Positions 1 through 9,143 of a DNA stretch of 64,000 nucleotides are shown in pieces. Source of the stretch: Cyanomargarita calcarea GSE-NOS-MK-12-04C (lineage in GTDB: Bacteria; Cyanobacteriota; Cyanobacteriia; Cyanobacteriales; Nostocaceae); NCBI GenBank assembly GCA_019359595.1, contig JAHHGZ010000006.1:124001-188000 (forward strand), in the 5' to 3' direction. Every line of letters starts with the position of its first letter. Position 1 is the stretch's first letter. Below the pieces are notes generated by a model that saw only the letters and a program-made list of their open reading frames with translations, made no database searches and was not told the DNA's origin. The position numbers and the translations under genes are program-made.

Positions 1-2325
1 ATGACACCCGCAGAACGTAAGAAAAACTACGACTGCGATATTACCTATGTCACCAACTCTGAGATCGGCTTTGATTATCTGCGCGATAATATGGCGACAG
101 ATATGAAAGATGTCGTCCAACGCACGTTTAATTACTGTGTAATTGATGAGGTAGACTCAATTCTGGTTGATGAAGCGCGGACACCATTGATTATTTCCGG
201 GCAGGTAGAACGTCCTACAGAAAAATACTTGCAGGCTGCGGAAATTGCTGTCACCCTCAAACCAGAGGAACATTATGAGGTGGATGAAAAAGCTCGTAAC
301 GTGCTGTTAACCGATGAAGGTTTTGCTTTTTCAGAAGAGCTTTTAGGCGTTACAGATTTATTTGACCCCGAAGACCCTTGGGCGCACTTTGTTTTCAACG
401 CCATCAAAGCCAAAGAACTTTTCCTCAAGGATGTAAACTATATCACCCGCACTGGCGAAGTGGTAATTGTGGATGAATTTACCGGTCGGGTAATGCCGGG
501 ACGGCGTTGGAGTGATGGTTTACACCAAGCGATTGAAGCTAAAGAACATCTCGAAATTCAGCCGGAAACCCAAACTCTGGCGACAATTACTTATCAAAAT
601 TTGTTCTTGTTGTATCCTAAACTCGGTGGGATGACTGGAACGGCGAAGACAGAAGAAACAGAGTTTGAAAAAGTCTATAAACTGGAAGTTTCAATTATTC
701 CCACCAACAGAATCAGGTTACGGAAAGACCTGTCTGATATGGTGTTTAAGAATGAAGCTGGGAAGTGGGGTGCTATTTCTAAAGAATGTGCGGAAATGCA
801 CCAACAAGGCAGACCTGTGTTGGTGGGCACTACCAGCGTTGAGAAATCAGAATATCTCAGCAAGTTGTTAAAACAGCAAAACGTTCCCCACGAGTTGCTC
901 AATGCTCGCCCAGAAAACGTCGAACGGGAATCTGAGATTGTCGCTCAAGCCGGACGCAGAGGTGCTGTAACCATCGCGACCAATATGGCGGGTAGAGGTA
1001 CTGATATTATTTTGGGTGGTAACTCTGAATATATGGCTCGGTTAAAGATGCGGGAATACTTTATGCCTCGTATCGTTCAGCCAGAGGACGAAGATACTTT
1101 TGGTATCAGTAGAGCAGCAGGCTTGCCAACAGGGACAGGTGGCGGTCAAGGCTTTGTTCCTGGGAAGAAGGTGAAAACTTGGAGGGCTTCACCAGAAATT
1201 TTCCCCACCCAGTTAAGTCGAGAGGCAGAACAACAGCTGAAAGAAGCGGTGGAATTTGCGGTGCGTGAGTATGGCGAACGCAGTTTACCGGAACTGGAAG
1301 CAGAAGAGAAGGTGGCTGTAGCTGCAGAAAAAGCGCCAACGGATGACGCTGTAATTCAGAAATTGCGGGATGCTTACAACCGCATTAAGCGTGAATATGA
1401 AGAGTTCACCAGCAAAGAACATAATGAGGTCGTGAGCTTAGGCGGTTTGCACGTAATTGGTACAGAACGTCACGAGTCCCGCCGGATTGATAATCAATTA
1501 CGGGGACGTGCGGGAAGACAAGGTGACCCTGGAACCACAAGATTTTTCCTCAGTTTAGAGGATAACTTGATGCGGATTTTTGGGGGCGATCGCGTGGCAA
1601 GTTTAATGGAAGCCTTCAAGGTTGAAGATGATATGCCCATTGAATCTGGGATGCTCACCCGCAGCTTGGAAAATGCTCAAAGAAAAGTTGAAACCTACTA
1701 CTACGACATCCGGAAGCAGGTATTTGAGTACGATGAGGTGATGAACAACCAACGTCGGGCTATTTATGCCGAACGCCGACGAGTATTAGAAGAGCAAGAT
1801 TTGAAAGAACAGGTAATCAAATACGCCGAAAAAACGATGGATGACATCGTTGACTACTATATCAACCCTGACCTACCCTCTGAAGAGTGGGAATTAGACA
1901 AGTTGGTTGAGAAGGTGAAAGAATTTGTTTATCTGCTCTCTGACTTGCAGCCCAGTCAATTAGAGGATATGTCCGTTGTGGAAATCAAAGCCTTCCTTCA
2001 CGAACAGGTACGCATTGCCTACGACCTGAAAGAAGCGCAAATTGACCAAATTCAGCCGGGACTGATGCGCCAAGCCGAACGTTTCTTTATCCTACAGCGG
2101 ATTGATACCCTGTGGCGGGAACACCTCCAGCAAATGGAAGCATTACGCGAGTCTGTAGGATTGCGTGGTTACGGTCAAAAAGACCCGTTGATTGAATATA
2201 AGAGCGAGGGTTACGAACTTTTCTTGGATATGATGATTAATATCCGCCGAGATGTGGTATACTCTCTGTTCATGTTTCAGCCCCAGCCCCAGCCAATGAT
2301 GCAAACTTCATCTGAGATGGTGTAG
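1..2325 (+). CDS. secA: Protein translocase subunit SecA, 5' end outside window
   Basis: This is the ATPase motor that pushes preproteins through SecYEG. The frame is open from base 1. The first Met (context [19 protein letters not shown]) is internal in SecA proteins, so roughly 150 N-terminal residues with the Walker A site lie upstream of the window. Visible landmarks are the DEVD box ([18 protein letters not shown], near residue 48), the helicase motif [14 protein letters not shown] (near 330), [20 protein letters not shown] (near 487), and the helical scaffold near [20 protein letters not shown]. The tail ends in a Gln/Pro stretch without the Cys-rich zinc motif of proteobacterial SecA, as I recall for cyanobacteria. 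It is a housekeeping gene at the border of the accessory region. Identification is very secure. Confidence 0.97.
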   Translation: MTPAERKKNYDCDITYVTNSEIGFDYLRDNMATDMKDVVQRTFNYCVIDEVDSILVDEARTPLIISGQVERPTEKYLQAAEIAVTLKPEEHYEVDEKARNVLLTDEGFAFSEELLGVTDLFDPEDPWAHFVFNAIKAKELFLKDVNYITRTGEVVIVDEFTGRVMPGRRWSDGLHQAIEAKEHLEIQPETQTLATITYQNLFLLYPKLGGMTGTAKTEETEFEKVYKLEVSIIPTNRIRLRKDLSDMVFKNEAGKWGAISKECAEMHQQGRPVLVGTTSVEKSEYLSKLLKQQNVPHELLNARPENVERESEIVAQAGRRGAVTIATNMAGRGTDIILGGNSEYMARLKMREYFMPRIVQPEDEDTFGISRAAGLPTGTGGGQGFVPGKKVKTWRASPEIFPTQLSREAEQQLKEAVEFAVREYGERSLPELEAEEKVAVAAEKAPTDDAVIQKLRDAYNRIKREYEEFTSKEHNEVVSLGGLHVIGTERHESRRIDNQLRGRAGRQGDPGTTRFFLSLEDNLMRIFGGDRVASLMEAFKVEDDMPIESGMLTRSLENAQRKVETYYYDIRKQVFEYDEVMNNQRRAIYAERRRVLEEQDLKEQVIKYAEKTMDDIVDYYINPDLPSEEWELDKLVEKVKEFVYLLSDLQPSQLEDMSVVEIKAFLHEQVRIAYDLKEAQIDQIQPGLMRQAERFFILQRIDTLWREHLQQMEALRESVGLRGYGQKDPLIEYKSEGYELFLDMMINIRRDVVYSLFMFQPQPQPMMQTSSEMV

Positions 2326-2353
2326 GTATTTTGGAAGAGGTGTTTTGAGGGTC

Positions 2354-2387
2354 AGATCCCCGACTTCTTAAAAGTTGTCCGGGATCT
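2354..2387 (+). terminator. Hairpin downstream of secA
   Basis: AGATCCC and GGGATCT form a 7-bp stem, extended by an imperfect CGAC/GTTG pairing, about 30 bp after the secA stop codon. There is no clear U-tract, so it may be a terminator or just a stable 3' end. Confidence 0.45.
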
Positions 2388-2506
2388 GTGGGATTTATAA
2401 TTGGTAAATGAAAAAGCTTTTATTTATTTGCAGTCGGAATAAACTGCGAAGTCCCACTGCAGAGGCAATTTTTTCTGAGTATGAGGGACTTTGACACTAC
2501 CCTAAC

Positions 2507-2821
2507 TCAAGCTCTTGCTTCAGAACTTTTAAATTGTGCAATAGTTTTTAGTTCCTCTTCTTCTTCCTTCATAACATAGTAAAGTTCCCAATTCTGTTGG
2601 AGGTTTAACCAAAACTCTGAACTATTTCCGAAAAATTTTGCTAATCTTACTGCTGTACTAGGTGTGATACCCCGCTTTTGATTTACAACCTCATTAATTC
2701 GCTGATAGGGAACGTGAATTGCGTCTGCAAGTTCTCGTTGTGATATTCCCATTGGTTCAAGGAAATCTTTGAGTAATATTTCACCGGGATGTGAGGGGGG
2801 TCTATGTTTTGGAATTCTCAT
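2507..2821 (-). CDS. higA: HigA-type antitoxin (XRE family)
   Basis: This is a 104-aa DNA-binding antitoxin. The start HRPPSHPGEILLKDFLEPMG followed by an HTH (ISQRELADAIHVPYQRINEVVNQKRGIT) is typical of HigA addiction-module antitoxins, which neutralise HigB and repress the operon. It lies 14 bp downstream of the higB reading frame, the usual higB-higA order. The partner toxin has a nonsense codon, so this antitoxin appears orphaned. The Glu-rich stretch EEEEELK near residue 92 is unremarkable. Family assignment is strong; activity is unknown. Confidence 0.88.
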   Translation of the reverse strand: MRIPKHRPPSHPGEILLKDFLEPMGISQRELADAIHVPYQRINEVVNQKRGITPSTAVRLAKFFGNSSEFWLNLQQNWELYYVMKEEEEELKTIAQFKSSEARA

Positions 2822-2835
2822 CTTTTAATAATTTC

Positions 2836-3129
2836 TCAATGATAATCTACTATTTCAACTTCTAATGCTCCTTCGGGTGTCCATGTAAAGCAAATCCGAT
2901 ATTGGTCATTAATCCGAATACTATGTTGACCTTTTTTATCACCTTTTAGAGCTTCTAATCTATTACCTGGTGGAACTTTCATATCATCCAAAGTTAATGC
3001 TGCATTAAGTTAGTCTAATTTTCTTTGTGCAACTTCCCAACAGTTTATAGGACACTGTTTTCTGGCTTCCTTGGAATCATTCCCATCAAAAATGTCCTCA
3101 GTTCCCTTCTCCTTAAACGATACTATCAT
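2836..3129 (-). pseudogene. higB: higB toxin pseudogene (RelE-fold RNase) with in-frame stop
   Basis: Reading from ATG at 3129 gives a complete HigB-like protein. It starts MIVSFKEKGTEDIF, carries [17 protein letters not shown] and [14 protein letters not shown], and ends VEIVDYH followed by a stop at 2836. Codon 40 is TAA (bases 3012-3010, context RKLD-stop-LNAA), where relatives have a sense codon, often Gln or Met. A single CAA-to-TAA change would explain it. The remaining 39 residues lack the catalytic core. The frame is otherwise intact end to end, so the inactivation looks recent, or it could be a sequencing error. Confidence 0.8.
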
Positions 3130-3153
3130 AGCTAGCATGGCAACCGTGTTATC

Positions 3154-3309
3154 ATGCTATCAGAAAAAAAGTTTAAATCAACGACATTTTCGTCTGTCCC
3201 GAAAAAGAGTGTTAGTTTTGATGAATGTTGGAAGTTAACCGTTGCAGGCAAACTTGAGAAAATAACACCTGATGAATGGTTGGATATGCCTGATGTTGAG
3301 AAGGAGTAA
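3154..3309 (+). CDS. Small ORF upstream of the Uma2 gene (51 aa)
   Basis: This 51-residue ORF starts MLSEKKFKSTTFSS, contains KLTVAGKLEKITPDEWLDM, and ends 2 bp before the Uma2 start codon. The tight spacing suggests a two-gene operon with the downstream nuclease-like gene. I do not recognise the family. No membrane segment or signal peptide is visible; the protein is Lys/Glu-rich and soluble-looking. It may be a small accessory or antitoxin-like partner (inference from position only). Confidence 0.5.
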   Translation: MLSEKKFKSTTFSSVPKKSVSFDECWKLTVAGKLEKITPDEWLDMPDVEKE

Positions 3310-3311
3310 TT

Positions 3312-3947
3312 ATGAGCCAAACACAAGCTGAAGTAAAGCTGTATACCTTTGATGAATTTATCGAATGGTATCCAGAAAACTCAGAAGTACGTTATGAATT
3401 ACATGATGGGGTGATTGTTGAGATGCCTAAGCCTAAAGGGGAGCATTCTGATTTGGCTGGTTTTTTGATTGAGGAATTACTCATCACCATTAAAGAGATG
3501 GGTAAGCGCAGTATCTGGACTATACCTAAAGAATCAATTGTAAAACCATACCGTGACAAGTCAGGGTACGAACCCGACATTATTGTTTTAAATCAAGAAA
3601 CTATCGGTACTGAGGCCCGATGGAAACAAGAATCAGTTATTCAAAACCCGACTTCGGTTAAATTAATAGTCGAAGTAGTTAGTACTAATTGGCAGGATGA
3701 TTATTACAATAAGTTTGGGGACTATGAAAAAATGGGTATTCCAGAATATTGGATTGTTGATTATGCTGCATTAGGTGGACGTAAGTTCATAGGTAATCCG
3801 AAACAAGCAACAATTTTTGTTTGCGAGTTAATCGATGGTGAATATCAGATGACACCATTTAGAGGAACTGACCGTATCGTATCGCCTACTTTCTTGCAGT
3901 TAAGCTTGACCGCACAACAAATTTTTGACTCTGTTATTCGAGTTTAA
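3312..3947 (+). CDS. Uma2 family (DUF820) restriction-endonuclease-fold protein
   Basis: This 211-aa protein has the PD-(D/E)XK-like Uma2 layout: FDEFIEWYPENSEVRYELHDGVIVEMPKP near the N-terminus, then GYEPDIIVLNQE, KLIVEVVSTNW and YEKMGIPEYWIVDYAALGG. The family is greatly expanded in cyanobacteria and has no settled function. A 51-aa ORF sits immediately upstream. The first 42 codons are nearly duplicated at 6134, pointing to a local paralogue. Confidence 0.9.
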   Translation: MSQTQAEVKLYTFDEFIEWYPENSEVRYELHDGVIVEMPKPKGEHSDLAGFLIEELLITIKEMGKRSIWTIPKESIVKPYRDKSGYEPDIIVLNQETIGTEARWKQESVIQNPTSVKLIVEVVSTNWQDDYYNKFGDYEKMGIPEYWIVDYAALGGRKFIGNPKQATIFVCELIDGEYQMTPFRGTDRIVSPTFLQLSLTAQQIFDSVIRV

Positions 3948-4214
3948 AATAAGAGTTAGCCACAGGATAAATTTAGGCTACTGTGGAACTTTTAATATTG
4001 TATTAACTTGTGTAAATTCTTAAGTTAACAATTATTAATATCTTAAGAAAGAATAAAGAAATAAAATTTCCAATTTGTCACAGGCTGTATATATAGATTG
4101 TAGATGTTAATGCTGTTAACTCCAAGTTGCTAAATCGTCACGTAATACATAGCATTACTTTCTGATTACAGCGTTTAACCGGATAACAGATATTTTGCTT
4201 AAGTGTTGGGGGAT

Positions 4215-4277
4215 GAGTACAAAAAGATTAAGTTTAATAAAAACATCTTGACAAAAGACCCTGCATTTCGATATAGA
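4215..4277 (+). promoter_or_regulatory. Predicted promoter of the FAD oxidoreductase with upstream GAGTACAAAAA box
   Basis: TTGACA at 4248-4253 and TATAGA at 4272-4277 (18-bp spacing) form a good sigma-70 promoter about 150 bp before the 4426 start codon. At 4215-4225, 22 bp upstream of the -35, is GAGTACAAAAA. The same string begins the motif array upstream of nifB (from 22983). It may be an activator site. The rest of the 3948-4425 gap is AT-rich with no gene visible. Confidence 0.45.
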
Positions 4278-4425
4278 AGTACTATAAGCTGTCCGGGATT
4301 GGCTTTCTCGCTTCACCATGCTGTCAAGCCCAAAAATATTGAAAAAATTCCCTGATTATCCGGAATTGTACTTACCTAACTTGTTGATTTTCTTTAGAGG
4401 ACTAAAAACTCATTAGAAAACATTT

Positions 4426-6033
4426 ATGTTCAAACCACAAGCGACTGATAACTCCATTACCCGCACATATGACATTATTGCTTTTGGCGATGAAGTACCT
4501 GGTATTCTAGCTTTAGTTTGTGCAGCGCGGGAATATTTTCGCCGGACGAATCAATATCCTCGTTCCTTGCTATTATTCAAAGCTAATTCGCAATTAGGTA
4601 TCGGCGGTCATTTGGTTCGTGGTGGTTTGTCTTACCTGGATCGTTCGGTTGTGCCTCCAGACGTTCGCAAGCAGTACGGTTTGAACGTTTATGGCGATGA
4701 ATCCACTATTTATAAGGAATTTTTGCAGCGGACGGGTGTGGTGCAAGTTGCACTTGACCCCCGCAAAGCCGATGCAGTGCTGCGGGAAATGTTGAAAGAA
4801 ATTCGTGCAGATATTCTCAGCAATGCTGCAATTGAGTCGGTTATTAAACAAAAACAAAAAATTACGGGTGTCCGACTGACTAACAAAGAAACCTATATAG
4901 CAAAACATTTCATCGACTCGACTATAAACGCCGAACTCGCAGAATTTGCTGGTGTGAAAAAGCTCAAAGGGTTTGAGACGTTCGGTTTGCCCAATTCCGA
5001 ACTCTCAGTAACGCTCACTTTTGAAACCCAAAGTTTGAGCGTACAAGCACTGAAAGATGTCGAAATGTACTATATGCAACGCTTTGCTGACACCAGCGAT
5101 GCAGTTGCACTCAATTGGATTAATTTAGCGGCAGGTGGAGACAGTGAGCGTGCGGCTCAATTACGTGAACCCTTTATCAACAATAAAAACGACCTCAGCA
5201 AAATTGCGTTGTACGCAGGTAGCGATTTCATCGATGTTCGCAGCTTTGCCCTAAGTATTGCCTATCACTCTTTCCGAGGTACAGCCCTTTCTCTAGACCA
5301 AAGCAGCGCCGTTCTTGATAAGGGGAATGTAGCAGTTTTTCCCAATAACAGAATGTCATGGAATGCGTTGCTGTTTGATGTCAACGCCGACCAAGCTGAG
5401 GCTTTAGCCCGTGCTAAAGCGCGACCCACAGCAGAAATGCTCAACGAGATGAGTCGTGTTATCGAGTGGTTTAAGAGTATTGGCGCAACAGATGTTAAAC
5501 CTGCGGCAGAATTATATATTCGCCATGCAGGGAATGTAACGGGGACTATCAACCCACTTACGGGAGCGGAAATGTTAGCGGGGGGCATCCCAGCTACTGA
5601 AGCATTGGGTACTTTTGGTTACCACTTTGATGTCCGGGGTGGAATTGAAGGCTTAGGCACACGGGCAACGGCAAAAGGATTGGGCACTTCTTTGTTCGAT
5701 AAGTTACCTGTTCCGTTATTCAACGTTGGCATTCAACACGCACTCTTGCGCGATACTCCCAATTTAGCAGTTATCAGTCCCGCATCGGGATTTGAAGGTT
5801 ATGCTTGCTCGGCAGGACGAATTGTTGAATTCAACTGTGCTGTTGGTCAGGGTATTGGGCTTGCATGTGCGATCGCGATGTTGAGCAATCGGAATTTGAA
5901 CGAAATTTCCAACCAAGAAGTCCGCGATCTATTGGTAAGCACTGGACGCTTATCTAAAATTTACGGTCAGCCCGACCCCCGACCCGATGAAATTGCCAAG
6001 CTTGATAAGTTCGAAGATGCTATGGCTGCATAG
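4426..6033 (+). CDS. FAD-dependent oxidoreductase of unknown substrate
   Basis: This 535-aa protein has an N-terminal dinucleotide-binding start (TYDIIAFGDEVPGILALVCA). The glycine pattern is looser than a classical GxGxxG. It is followed by QLGIGGHLVRGGLSYLDRS, and the C-terminal third has GGIEGLGTRATAKGLGT and SPASGFEGYACSAGRIVEF. This resembles the PF12831-type FAD oxidoreductases common in cyanobacteria. It has no signal peptide and is probably cytosolic. The start at 4426 follows a long leader with a good promoter. The gene sits between an intact and a truncated Uma2 copy. A link to nitrogen fixation is suggested only by its location and by the upstream GAGTACAAAAA box. Confidence 0.72.
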   Translation: MFKPQATDNSITRTYDIIAFGDEVPGILALVCAAREYFRRTNQYPRSLLLFKANSQLGIGGHLVRGGLSYLDRSVVPPDVRKQYGLNVYGDESTIYKEFLQRTGVVQVALDPRKADAVLREMLKEIRADILSNAAIESVIKQKQKITGVRLTNKETYIAKHFIDSTINAELAEFAGVKKLKGFETFGLPNSELSVTLTFETQSLSVQALKDVEMYYMQRFADTSDAVALNWINLAAGGDSERAAQLREPFINNKNDLSKIALYAGSDFIDVRSFALSIAYHSFRGTALSLDQSSAVLDKGNVAVFPNNRMSWNALLFDVNADQAEALARAKARPTAEMLNEMSRVIEWFKSIGATDVKPAAELYIRHAGNVTGTINPLTGAEMLAGGIPATEALGTFGYHFDVRGGIEGLGTRATAKGLGTSLFDKLPVPLFNVGIQHALLRDTPNLAVISPASGFEGYACSAGRIVEFNCAVGQGIGLACAIAMLSNRNLNEISNQEVRDLLVSTGRLSKIYGQPDPRPDEIAKLDKFEDAMAA

Positions 6034-6133
6034 CCTCCATTGAAAATGAGTGGAAACCCAAGTCGCTCTATTACGTTCTCTAGAGGCATAATAGCCGTAA
6101 TCGACTCTACCATATGTGTGGAGGTGGTAACTG

Positions 6134-6316
6134 ATGACCCAAGCACAAGCCGAACTAAAGCTATTTACCTTTGATGAATTTATCGAATGGTATCCAGAAA
6201 ACTCGGAAGTCCGTTACGAACTGCATAATGGGGTGATTGTTGAAATTCCAAAACCCACGGGAAAACTAAAGTTTTTTCAACCGTTTCTAACGCTTCTTTC
6301 AACTGACCTTTGTTAA
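6134..6316 (+). pseudogene. Truncated Uma2 copy
   Basis: Codons 1-42 nearly repeat the start of the Uma2 gene at 3312 (both read TFDEFIEWYPENSEVRYELH); the DNA differs at only scattered bases over about 85 bp. After KPTG the sequence diverges into unrelated DNA and stops after 60 codons. The catalytic PD-(D/E)XK core is missing, so this is a remnant. Confidence 0.75.
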
Positions 6317-6363
6317 ACTGCTCATAACTTTACCCTGCTACCTGAGGGTAAGGCTGCATTTGC

Positions 6364-6930
6364 TTAACCCAAATGATGTTCCAACAAAGAGGCGATCGCT
6401 CTGGGATGCATCAAGTTATATTCTTTTTTACCAAGCTGTAAAACACAGTTGGGGGCTTTATTACAACGTTTTTGGCAGCTGGTATATTCAATAGTGACAT
6501 GTCCGAGCAAACCGCGTTCTTGTAATATTGCCTCTATTTCTGACAACAAGCCATTACCACCGTGTTTGCGGCAACCAGATTTTTGACATACGAGAATCCT
6601 AGCTTTCATCGGTGTGGACATTTCCTGCTTTGGACAACCGCCAACTGGTGTTACCTGATATGCTTTAAGTTTGATTTTGCCTGTTTGTTGGTCTAACTTG
6701 CTGACACCAACAATACGAACTTCGTCACCATGTACTAAAGATAAATCCATAGAAGCCCGTAACTCTTTAGGGAGTTTAATTTGCACTTCCTCAGTAGAAA
6801 ATGGTGAAATAGACTCACACTTGGCGAGTATCAAACGCATATATTTAAATTTTCCTGCTGTATCCTCAACAAAACCCAGGAACTGTCCTGAGAGGTTAAA
6901 TTGAGATAAGGTCTGATATTTTTTACCCAT
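6364..6930 (-). CDS. (2Fe-2S) thioredoxin-like ferredoxin domain protein
   Basis: This 188-aa protein has two parts. Residues 1-100 form a beta-rich domain (GQFLGFVEDTAGKFKYMRL, DEVRIVGVSKLDQQTGKIKL). Residues 108-188 form a thioredoxin-fold [2Fe-2S] ferredoxin with cysteines in ILVCQKSGCRKHGG and YTSCQKRCNKAPNCVL. Such proteins are probably electron carriers or Fe-S donors. It is the last gene of the minus-strand nifV-nifZ-nifT group, separated from nifT by about 240 bp that contains heptamer repeats, so co-transcription is not certain. A role in nitrogenase electron supply or cluster assembly is inferred from context. Confidence 0.82.
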   Translation of the reverse strand: MGKKYQTLSQFNLSGQFLGFVEDTAGKFKYMRLILAKCESISPFSTEEVQIKLPKELRASMDLSLVHGDEVRIVGVSKLDQQTGKIKLKAYQVTPVGGCPKQEMSTPMKARILVCQKSGCRKHGGNGLLSEIEAILQERGLLGHVTIEYTSCQKRCNKAPNCVLQLGKKEYNLMHPRAIASLLEHHLG

Positions 6931-6940
6931 AATAAAAAAA

Positions 6941-6980
6941 GTTAGGAGTTAGGAGTTAGGAGTTAGGAGTTAGGAGTTAA
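6941..6980. repeat. Heptamer tandem repeat (GTTAGGA)n
   Basis: About five and a half copies of the 7-mer GTTAGGA, the last one degenerate. This is the STRR type of repeat known from heterocystous cyanobacteria. It sits just upstream of the ferredoxin-like gene. Confidence 0.85.
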
Positions 6981-7139
6981 GAGCCAAGAAATAAATTTCG
7001 TGTCTCTGACTCTTAGCTTAAGTAAGCGGTCATCTTACTGAATAACGTTTTTAACCCATTAAAATGGGTTTTAGCTTTCATCTGTGAATTTTAATTCAGG
7101 GCTGAACCAAAGCGTCTCTAGGAATATTTTCAGTCTTGA

Positions 7140-7166
7140 TTCCTAACTCCTAACTCCTAACTCTTA
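7140..7166. repeat. Heptamer tandem repeat (CCTAACT)n
   Basis: Three copies of CCTAACT directly downstream of nifT. They are complementary to the array at 6941-6980, so the two could pair in the nifT-ferredoxin intergenic transcript. Confidence 0.7.
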
Positions 7167-7169
7167 TTA

Positions 7170-7373
7170 TTAAGCCAGTCGTTTCGCTTCAAAAGTCAGC
7201 GGCAAATTTAACGGTTCGGGCAAATTTGTAAATTCTAACTCCCAGCCATTTGCTAAAGTAAAAATCTTGCCGTCGGCTCCATCAGTTTGTTTAATTACTT
7301 CTTCCTCCAAGTCTTTTTTCGGGACGTAGACAAGCATTTGTCCAGCGTCATTCTTCCGTAACATCACTTTCAT
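7170..7373 (-). CDS. nifT: NifT/FixU family protein
   Basis: This 67-aa protein starts MKVMLRKNDAGQMLVYVPKK, matching the NifT pattern, and contains LEEEVIKQTDGADGKIFTLANGWELEF. NifT is a small protein of unclear function, non-essential for nitrogen fixation. It overlaps the 3' end of nifZ by 26 bp, implying translational coupling in a nifV-nifZ-nifT operon. Confidence 0.9.
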   Translation of the reverse strand: MKVMLRKNDAGQMLVYVPKKDLEEEVIKQTDGADGKIFTLANGWELEFTNLPEPLNLPLTFEAKRLA

Positions 7374-7638
7374 CCGTTTTATCCTCAGCAGATTCTAGTT
7401 CTTTTTTCAGACAACCGACGACAAACCCTGAACTCAAAAAATGCACCGCATATATATAGGAAGTTTGTAAAAAAGTTCCTACGCTGACTACATAACCGAT
7501 GTCTCCTTTTTGCGCAAGATGCGCACCGATTTCTTGACCGGCAAAGGTGCCATCATTTTTCAGCAACTTCCGAACTCGGACTTTTTCACCGATTTCAAAA
7601 GCAGGTGGCTGATGGAGTTCCATTTCATCTGATGGCAT
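7348..7638 (-). CDS. nifZ: NifZ, nitrogenase P-cluster maturation protein
   Basis: This 96-aa protein has the NifZ core FEIGEKVRVRKLLKNDGTF and GDIGYVVSVGTFLQTSYIYAVHF, with the Cys residue in VVGCLKKELE. NifZ assists maturation of the MoFe protein P-cluster. The frame starts at 7638 inside the last codons of nifV; an internal Met (MELHQPPAF) at 7623 is an equally likely start. It overlaps nifT at its 3' end. Confidence 0.9.
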   Translation of the reverse strand: MPSDEMELHQPPAFEIGEKVRVRKLLKNDGTFAGQEIGAHLAQKGDIGYVVSVGTFLQTSYIYAVHFLSSGFVVGCLKKELESAEDKTDESDVTEE

Positions 7639-8758
7639 GGGAATATTTCTTCTCCACTACTAAATTTAAGAGTTCTTCGGTGGTTAGACTGCGTTTTTTC
7701 TGTACAGATTTTTGTCGGACTGCATCTAAAACAGATTGAGTTTGTTCGGAGTTGAGTGCGATACCGTGCTGCTCTAACAAGCTAGATAGCAAATGTCTGC
7801 CAGAATGCTTACCAAGCACCAAACGGCGTTCCCAACCAACTTCTTCTGGGGCAAAAGGCTCGTAAGTCATGGGATTTTGCAGTACCCCGTGGGCGTGAAT
7901 ACCAGATTCGTGAGCGAAGGTATTCTCACCCACGATTGCCTTCCAAGGTGGGACATCGCAACCTGATGCTGCGGCCACAAGTCGGGAGAGTTCCAACAAA
8001 CCCCGAGTTTCGATACGGACATCAACGCCCTCTATATGTTTGAGAGCCATGACAACTTCTTCTAAAGCTGCATTTCCAGCCCTTTCTCCCAATCCGTTAA
8101 CCGTGGTATTTACTGATGTGGCTCCACCTTTTATACCAGCCAGTGCGTTGGCTGTAGCTAAACCAAAATCATTGTGGGTGTGCATTTCCACCGGAATCAT
8201 CAAGGCCTTTACCAACCGATTGACTCTGTTATAGGTGGTGAAGGGGTCAAGAACTCCTACAGTATCGCAGAAACGAAATCGCGAGGCACCCCATTCTTCG
8301 GCATAAAGCGCGACATCTAGAAGAAAACTGTCATCGGCTCTTGAGGAATCTTCTCCTCCGACTGATACCCACAGACCCTTATCAACAGCGAAACTGACAG
8401 AGTCTTTTAATTGTTGCAGTGTTACCCGCCACTGACCGTGGAATTTGGCGGCGATTTGAATTCCAGAAATGGGAACGGATATATGCACTCGCTGCAAACC
8501 ACAAGCCATAGAAGCTTGAATATCCGAGATCACGGCGCGGTTCCAGCCCAAGAGATTGGCAGATAAACCCAAGTCCGAAATCGCCGCGATCGCTCGTGTT
8601 TCTTCTTTCCCCATTGCCGGAATCCCGACTTCCAATTCATCAACACCAATCGCTGAGAGAAATTTGGCGATCGCTACTTTCTCTTCTAAGTTAAAAGCCA
8701 CTCCAGCCGCTTGTTCGCCGTCACGCAGTGTAGTGTCATTAATTTGGACTTGATTCAT
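7625..8758 (-). CDS. nifV: Homocitrate synthase NifV
   Basis: This 377-aa enzyme condenses acetyl-CoA with 2-oxoglutarate to give homocitrate, the organic ligand of FeMo-co. Visible motifs are NDTTLRDGEQAAGVAF near the N-terminus, the metal-binding HTHNDFGLATANA, NTTVNGLGERAGNAALEEV and FAHESGIHAHGVL. The length is normal for NifV. The first gene with a clear start here is nifV, and nifZ overlaps its end by 14 bp. The 385 bp upstream hold degenerate heptamer repeats and no obvious gene. Confidence 0.95.
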   Translation of the reverse strand: MNQVQINDTTLRDGEQAAGVAFNLEEKVAIAKFLSAIGVDELEVGIPAMGKEETRAIAAISDLGLSANLLGWNRAVISDIQASMACGLQRVHISVPISGIQIAAKFHGQWRVTLQQLKDSVSFAVDKGLWVSVGGEDSSRADDSFLLDVALYAEEWGASRFRFCDTVGVLDPFTTYNRVNRLVKALMIPVEMHTHNDFGLATANALAGIKGGATSVNTTVNGLGERAGNAALEEVVMALKHIEGVDVRIETRGLLELSRLVAAASGCDVPPWKAIVGENTFAHESGIHAHGVLQNPMTYEPFAPEEVGWERRLVLGKHSGRHLLSSLLEQHGIALNSEQTQSVLDAVRQKSVQKKRSLTTEELLNLVVEKKYSHAIR

Positions 8759-9143
8759 CTCAAAAATTCCTAAATACGGAAATTTTCTTATTACACTTTT
8801 TTTGATGAAAGTTTGGAAGTAGGAAGTGATGAACTATGAGTTATCAATTTATGATTTTTAACTCCTAACTCTACACTTTTAACTCCTAACTTCTAATTCA
8901 AACCTCACTTCTTCTAACTTTTACCTATTACAAAGAAATAAACTGTATTGGATCAAACCAGAAATCTTGTAATTTGCAAATTATTTTATCCGGATTGAGG
9001 TAGTATTTTATTGAACAATAAATAGCTGATATAGCTATTTACTAGCCTCAAACGACGAGGACATTGCGGAGTCTAAAAAATCATGCAGAAATTCTAGTAA
9101 TCTCCTCATATTTGTAAAGTATTTAGATGTACCTGTGGATTGC
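8759..9143. other. Intergenic region upstream of nifV
   Basis: There is no gene here. It holds degenerate CCTAACT-type heptamers around 8862-8900 and an AT-rich stretch. No AAAAATACTAGTACCC-type box was seen, so nifV may depend on the promoter upstream of the nifP remnant or on an unrecognised local one. Confidence 0.5.

Noticed and set aside
665-1339. Open frames inside secA on both strands
   Set aside because: They overlap a certain SecA coding frame and show no protein-like features of their own.
7170-8758. Plus-strand frames at 8040 and 8556 opposite nifV
   Set aside because: They are shadows of the well-supported nifV frame.
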